This document shows positions 6,815-10,232 of a stretch of 10,232 bases of DNA, one piece after another; position 1 is the stretch's first letter, and each line of letters starts with the position of its first letter. This DNA comes from Nitrospirota bacterium (GTDB taxonomy: Bacteria > Nitrospirota > Thermodesulfovibrionia > Thermodesulfovibrionales > JdFR-88): the NCBI GenBank assembly GCA_021819985.1, contig JAKAEG010000091.1:1-10232 (forward strand). Direction: 5' to 3'. The position numbers and the translations under genes were made by a program. The notes below the pieces were generated by a model. The model had not been told where the DNA came from and ran no database searches. It saw only the letters and a program-made list of their open reading frames with translations.

Positions 6815-7200
6815 ATGGTTGTTTCTCCTATATTATTTTGGCGATAAAGTCGCCAAGCTTCAAAGCCATAAATCCGGCGGCCGCTCAATATCACATTCAA
6901 AGCCGCGAATCCCATTTCCCCGTCAAGGACCAGTTTGCCTGTCTCGTACTGGAATGATGAAAAAGTTGTGTACCCTCCCAGTCCTCCCACTACTAAAAAA
7001 AGCCTCCACTCCGGGTTTTCGAAAAATTTTTCGGCCATGAGGGTCATCAGCAACCCTATTAGAAAGCTGCCCGTTACATTAATAATGAAAGTGCCCAAGG
7101 GAAAACTCCTTCCCCACTGCTGTCCGATCCAGGTTGCAAGCACATACCTCGAAACGGCCCCTATGCCTCCGCCAACGAAAACCGCTATATAACTTATCAA
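6691..7200 (-). CDS. crcB: CrcB/FluC fluoride channel, frame broken near C-terminus
   Basis: The N-terminal 105 residues are clearly CrcB, a small dimeric fluoride channel of the inner membrane. GGGIGAVSRYVL opens the protein, IINVTGSFLIGLL carries the conserved asparagine, and GGLGGYTTFSSFQYE contains the phenylalanine and polar residues of the pore. After ALNVILS the written frame turns into non-family, Arg/Ser-rich sequence and overruns the DUF190 gene to 6691 (169 residues). One frame over, near 6870-6880, the expected ending appears (AAGFMALKLGDFIAKII) and stops with TAG at 6830-6828, giving about 124 residues, the normal length. A two-base loss or one-base gain explains it; no slippery site is visible. 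The TTG start at 7200 has AAAGGA about 10 nt upstream. Only the last membrane helix is affected. The natural gene is probably 6828-7200. Confidence 0.88.
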   Translation of the reverse strand: MISYIAVFVGGGIGAVSRYVLATWIGQQWGRSFPLGTFIINVTGSFLIGLLMTLMAEKFFENPEWRLFLVVGGLGGYTTFSSFQYETGKLVLDGEMGFAALNVILSGRRIYGFEAWRLYRQNNIGETTICSQRDLPRNSRFIPTRLTSFTGSRSMRSCLISFSKRRLLA

Positions 7201-7222
7201 AAAATATAAATCCTTTTAATCT

Positions 7223-7648
7223 CTATTTAATTATGATAACATCGCAGGGCGCATATGAAGCGACCCTTTTTGAGACCGAACCTAAAAGCCATTCTTTTAC
7301 CTTTGATTTCCCCCTCTGCCCGATAACGATATGGTCGATTTCGTGTTCCGCGGCATATTTTACAATTTCCTCGGCAGGATGGCCAATGGCAACCTCGGTC
7401 TTGATCTCAATATCCTGCTCCTTGGCTTTTATCTTCAGCTCCTCAAAAAGCTCTTTATAATGCTCCGCGCCGGCATCTACAATTGCATCCATCTCTACAA
7501 TATCAATCGGCTCCGGAATCTGGACCACGGAGAGGACAATTATCTCCGGCTCGAACCTGCTTACAGTGGCAAGCTTTAATGCATGATCAAAGGCCTCGTA
7601 AGCTTTTGGAGAGCCGTCAAATGCCACCAGAATCCTCCTCATCGACAT
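7223..7648 (-). CDS. universal stress protein, UspA family
   Basis: The 141-residue single-domain protein starts with RRILVAFDGSPKAYEAFDHA, the first strand and the conserved aspartate of UspA proteins. The ATP-binding signature G-x2-G-x9-G-S is intact at 110-124 (GQRGKSKVKEWLLGS), so it probably binds ATP. It ends in the usual APCDVIIIK strand. ATG 7648 and ATG 7642 are both usable; the second has AGGA five nt upstream and may be the true start. It lies 12 nt after the HyfB-like gene and 22 nt before crcB, so it belongs to the same transcript. UspA genes are, from memory, known members of fluoride-responsive operons; the protein's direct role is unclear. Confidence 0.94.
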   Translation of the reverse strand: MSMRRILVAFDGSPKAYEAFDHALKLATVSRFEPEIIVLSVVQIPEPIDIVEMDAIVDAGAEHYKELFEELKIKAKEQDIEIKTEVAIGHPAEEIVKYAAEHEIDHIVIGQRGKSKVKEWLLGSVSKRVASYAPCDVIIIK

Positions 7649-7660
7649 CCTAAGTTAAAA

Positions 7661-9853
7661 TCATGACGCTTGAAATAATAAAAACAGCATCATTACAACA
7701 AGTAGCATCAGTAAAGCATACGCAGCATAGGCGTTAAGTCTTCCATGGTGCAACGACGCTAGTCCCCGGGCAAACCTCATCACCGCCGCCCTGACGGGGT
7801 GGAAAAACAGCTTGTCCACAAGGTGAACGCGCTCCTTTTCACGAAGGATGGCAGTCCGGAAATGCTCTGAAACCGTTTCACTCGTATCTTCCACCGTGGT
7901 GGGCCGGAACACTGCGTCGAAGATCACCCTGACCGGATTGGAAAAACCGGTCGCCGTGTAGGTCATCTCCGGCAGCAGCCGCCGCACGCCCCCGTCCCAG
8001 CGCGCACTGCGCGACAATGCCCTGCTCCGCGTCAGCCAGAGGCGGACAATAATGTATGTCAGCAACAGCAACAAGATCAAAATAACAAAAGTGTAGGAAG
8101 TGGACATGGCGAAGACCACCGGGTTCTCCGTCCCTCCGCGATGGAGCACGACCAGGCCTCGACCGGGCATAAAGCTCTGTCCTACTTGTGCTCCAAGGCT
8201 GTGAAAATCGGAAACGAAAGCGGCCGGAAGCGTACCATGAGCAGGGCTTGAAGAGAAAAACGGCGGCACAAGGGCATCAGCCGCGCTGGCCCCAGCCAGC
8301 GGATTCACCGCCAGGCCCAATACCGGGATCACATATGTAGGGAAGACGCCAAACGCGAGGCATAATGCCGCAAGGATGAATATCGGGACGAGCGCGCCAG
8401 ATTTGGCTTCTTCAACTTTTATGTCTTCATCAAGACGTCGCATTCCCAGAAAACTCATGGCAAAAGCCTTTACAAAACAGGTTACCGCAAGCGCAGCGGT
8501 GAGCGCAAGGCCGGCGCCGCTCAGGGCGAAAACCATCTTTACTCCCGGTGAAGCCAACTCCGAGGATCGCAGCATCGTCTGAAGCGTGAGCCATTCGCTG
8601 GCAAAACCATTGAATGGCGGCAAGGCGGAGATGGAAAGCGTGCCGACGAGAAACCCGGCGGCGGTCAGAGGCATCCATTTGATCAGCCCCCCTAATTTGT
8701 CCATATCGCGCGTGCCGGTTTGGGTCTCCACAGTGCCTGCTCCGAAAAAGAGCAGAGTTTTATAAAGCGAATGATTGATCAAATGATACAGAGCTGCGGC
8801 AAAGGCTATCGCGGCGGCCACCGGATGGTTTGTCGAGACAAAGACCATGCCCGCTCCGAACCCGGCGGTGATTATACCCACGTTTTCAATCGAACTATGG
8901 GCCAGCATGATTTTCATATCATTATCCGTAGTGGCGTAAAGAATCCCTACCAAGGCGGTAACGGCACCGATTACAAGCGCTATCAGACCGGGCCCGGCGC
9001 TTGCCGAAGGCATAAGACCGGCATTTACCCTCAAAATCCCATAAAGGCCAAGGTTCAATGTCGCGCCTGCCAGCACGGGGACGAAGGCGCGCGGCGCGGC
9101 AGCATAGGCACGCGGCAGCCAGAAATTCACCGGGACAAGTCCCGCTTTTACGCCGAACCCGAAAAAAGAAAGGAGAAAGACCGCCCATCTCAATCCGGGA
9201 CCGAAACCTTTCGCTGCCAGATGAATGGCGTTAAAATCCAGCGACCCGGCTCCGGCTGCCAACAGGAGAAAGGCCAGTGCGGCAGCAAGCGTGCCTGCCT
9301 CCCCCATCGCAAGCAAAAGATACCCCGAACCCACTTGGCCGTTTTTCTTTTTACGCGATATTACAATGAGCAGATAACAAAGGATGGACATTACTTCCCA
9401 TGCAAGCAGAAATAAAAGGCCATCGCCGGCGATAAAAATTAGCCCAATAGAAGCATACAGCGCCAGCATCAATATAGCAAATATCCTCGCGTTTGATGCA
9501 GGGCCTGAGACCGCCATGGTCCCCTGGACATCTTTCATTCCGCGGCTCAGTTGACCGCCCGCGAAAATAGAAGCTGGAAAAAGCACGATGCCTGTAATTA
9601 TCAAAAAAACTGCGGAGAGATGATCGAGACGCAAAGTTAATGTCGATACAATCAAAGGCCAAAGCGGTTGGCTGAATGTTATATCTGCCAAAAGTGCATT
9701 CGCGCCAGCTAAAACCAAAAAAATTGACGCCAAACACCCAAGCCACACAAGAACCTTCCCTTGCCGTGCATCAGGCAAAACCAGCGACAGCAAAATGCCG
9801 GAGCCGCACATCGCGAAAAAAACTAGGATGAAAGTCGGCGTCCACATTATCAT
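7661..9853 (-). CDS. HyfB/HycC-type proton-pumping membrane subunit
   Basis: The 730-residue membrane protein has about 14-16 hydrophobic helices and the antiporter-like core of NuoL/NuoN/MrpA. Key residues are the TM5 glutamate E153 in LLAWEVMSILCYLL, the TM7 lysine K236 in FGFGVKAGLVPVNFWLP, HSSIENVG at 319-326, and the TM12 motif H357-x3-H361-x3-K365. The extended C-terminus with GFSNPVRVIFDAVFRPTTVE and a final membrane helix favours the hydrogenase-4/formate hydrogenlyase subunit B family over plain NuoL. It would form part of a membrane arm coupling electron transfer to ion movement; catalytic and quinone-side subunits are not in the window. ATG 9853 overlaps the TGA of a 26-residue ORF (ATGA). 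A near-duplicate C-terminus lies immediately upstream in another gene. Confidence 0.92.
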   Translation of the reverse strand: MIMWTPTFILVFFAMCGSGILLSLVLPDARQGKVLVWLGCLASIFLVLAGANALLADITFSQPLWPLIVSTLTLRLDHLSAVFLIITGIVLFPASIFAGGQLSRGMKDVQGTMAVSGPASNARIFAILMLALYASIGLIFIAGDGLLFLLAWEVMSILCYLLIVISRKKKNGQVGSGYLLLAMGEAGTLAAALAFLLLAAGAGSLDFNAIHLAAKGFGPGLRWAVFLLSFFGFGVKAGLVPVNFWLPRAYAAAPRAFVPVLAGATLNLGLYGILRVNAGLMPSASAGPGLIALVIGAVTALVGILYATTDNDMKIMLAHSSIENVGIITAGFGAGMVFVSTNHPVAAAIAFAAALYHLINHSLYKTLLFFGAGTVETQTGTRDMDKLGGLIKWMPLTAAGFLVGTLSISALPPFNGFASEWLTLQTMLRSSELASPGVKMVFALSGAGLALTAALAVTCFVKAFAMSFLGMRRLDEDIKVEEAKSGALVPIFILAALCLAFGVFPTYVIPVLGLAVNPLAGASAADALVPPFFSSSPAHGTLPAAFVSDFHSLGAQVGQSFMPGRGLVVLHRGGTENPVVFAMSTSYTFVILILLLLLTYIIVRLWLTRSRALSRSARWDGGVRRLLPEMTYTATGFSNPVRVIFDAVFRPTTVEDTSETVSEHFRTAILREKERVHLVDKLFFHPVRAAVMRFARGLASLHHGRLNAYAAYALLMLLVVMMLFLLFQAS
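7824..7912 (-). repeat. 89-bp identical repeat, copy A
   Basis: These 89 bases, encoding about residues 647-677 of the complete HyfB-like protein, are identical to 10141-10229 at an offset of 2317. The adjoining 80-odd bases on the 7743 side differ at about 12 positions, mostly synonymous. Confidence 0.95.
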
Positions 9854-9930
9854 TTCGCACGCCCCCGCCTCATTTCATACACCAATGCCTCCACCAGAGT
9901 TGAAAAATCAAAAACGCCAATTCCGCTCAC
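9850..9930 (-). CDS. 26-residue small ORF between HyfB-like genes
   Basis: A GTG at 9930 opens a 26-residue frame (MSGIGVFDFSTLVEALVYEM then RRGRAK) ending at TGA 9852-9850. The ribosome site is strong: GGAGG sits 6 nt before the GTG. The stop overlaps the ATG of the following HyfB-like gene (ATGA), as at most junctions in this window. The peptide has an amphipathic middle (STLVEALVYEM) and a basic tail; it is not a membrane helix. It could be a real microprotein of the complex or a short leader that couples translation. It is not a family I recognise. Its signals are better than those of a competing 13-codon ATG frame at the same place. Confidence 0.55.
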   Translation of the reverse strand: MSGIGVFDFSTLVEALVYEMRRGRAK

Positions 9931-9953
9931 TAATGTCCTCCGGTCCCATAAAT

Positions 9954-10232
9954 TTATCTGGCATATGCCGTGCTCGTAACATTCGGAACAATAAGGATCA
10001 TTGTAACCAACGCAACCAGCAATATCAGCAACGCATAGGTAGCGTAACCATTGAGCCGCCCGTGGTGCAATGACGCGAGTCCCCGGGCGAACTTCATCAT
10101 CGCCGCCCTGACGGGATGGAAGACGAGCTTGTCCACCAGATGAACGCGCTCCTTTTCACGAAGGATGGCAGTCCGGAAATGCTCTGAAACCGTTTCACTC
10201 GTATCTTCCACCGTGGTGGGCCGGAACACCGC
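9954..10232 (-). CDS. C-terminal end of a second HyfB/NuoL-like subunit
   Basis: The frame is open at the window edge and ends at TAA 9956-9954, giving the last 92 residues. It matches the C-terminus of the 730-residue protein almost residue for residue: FRPTTVEDTSETVSEHFRTA, then HLVDKLVFHPVRAAMMKFAR and ASLHHGRLNGYATYALLILL. A final membrane helix and the distinct tail NVTSTAYAR follow. It is therefore a tandem paralogue of the next gene. Two or more antiporter-like subunits are normal in hydrogenase-4 and complex I-like membrane arms. A ribosome-site-bearing small ORF starts 23 nt after its stop. An internal GTG at 10229 is only the edge of the window, not a start. Confidence 0.88.
   Translation of the reverse strand, partial: AVFRPTTVEDTSETVSEHFRTAILREKERVHLVDKLVFHPVRAAMMKFARGLASLHHGRLNGYATYALLILLVALVTMILIVPNVTSTAYAR
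10141..10229 (-). repeat. 89-bp identical repeat, copy B
   Basis: Identical to 7824-7912 over 89 bases. The similarity continues to about 10060 at roughly 86 percent and may extend beyond the window on the other side. Confidence 0.95.

Noticed and set aside
6691..6827. C-terminal extension of CrcB to 169 residues as a genuine domain
   Set aside because: The expected CrcB ending and stop are found in the next frame, and the extension only reads through the start of the DUF190 gene in a shadow frame.
6092..6847. 251-codon plus-strand open frame across the DUF190 gene
   Set aside because: It is exactly antisense to a clear tandem DUF190 protein, has His/Phe-rich random composition and no family motifs.
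8720..9415. 231-codon plus-strand open frame in the HyfB-like gene
   Set aside because: Antisense to conserved membrane helices; its composition reflects the complement of Leu/Ala-rich codons.
1..10232. tRNA, rRNA, CRISPR arrays, insertion sequences
   Set aside because: No cloverleaf, regularly spaced repeat, transposase or terminal inverted repeats seen; the only notable repeat is within the paralogous HyfB-like genes.

Overview
All supported genes lie on the minus strand. Nothing on the plus strand looks like more than an antisense shadow. The gene set is bacterial: a HyfB/HycC-type membrane subunit of a hydrogenase or complex I-like module, UspA, CrcB and tandem DUF190. It would fit an anaerobic or microaerophilic Gram-negative lineage such as Desulfobacterota or Nitrospirota, but that placement is inference; no rRNA or other marker gene is present.

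Reading in the direction of transcription (right to left), the first block runs from 10232 to 5727. It holds the C-terminal end of one NuoL/HyfB-like protein, an unlisted 26-residue small ORF, a complete 730-residue HyfB-like protein, a universal stress protein, the fluoride channel CrcB, a tandem-DUF190 protein and a HIT-family nucleotide hydrolase. The genes are tightly spaced. CrcB, DUF190, UspA and hydrogenase-type membrane subunits are, from memory, known companions of fluoride resistance loci. The crcB frame is broken near its 3' end. The two HyfB-like genes share an 89-bp perfectly identical stretch.

Between the blocks (5531-5726) is a regulatory region: a TATAAT promoter, then a well-formed fluoride (crcB-type) riboswitch whose pseudoknot strand is also the 5' arm of an intrinsic terminator, then a strong ribosome binding site.

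The second block (5530 to 1) is the surprise. The riboswitch does not precede crcB. It precedes an operon of a dynamin-like GTPase, a STAND/AAA-type ATPase, a frameshifted two-module CxxC protein, a zinc-ribbon plus HEAT-repeat protein, a four-helix-bundle (23S-IVS family) protein, an MFS transporter, and another HEAT-repeat protein that runs off the window. Most junctions overlap by 4-8 bp (ATGA/GTGA type). The sequence therefore suggests a fluoride-induced operon containing a membrane-remodelling-type GTPase and a transporter, next to a classical fluoride-export locus. Its biological role is inference.
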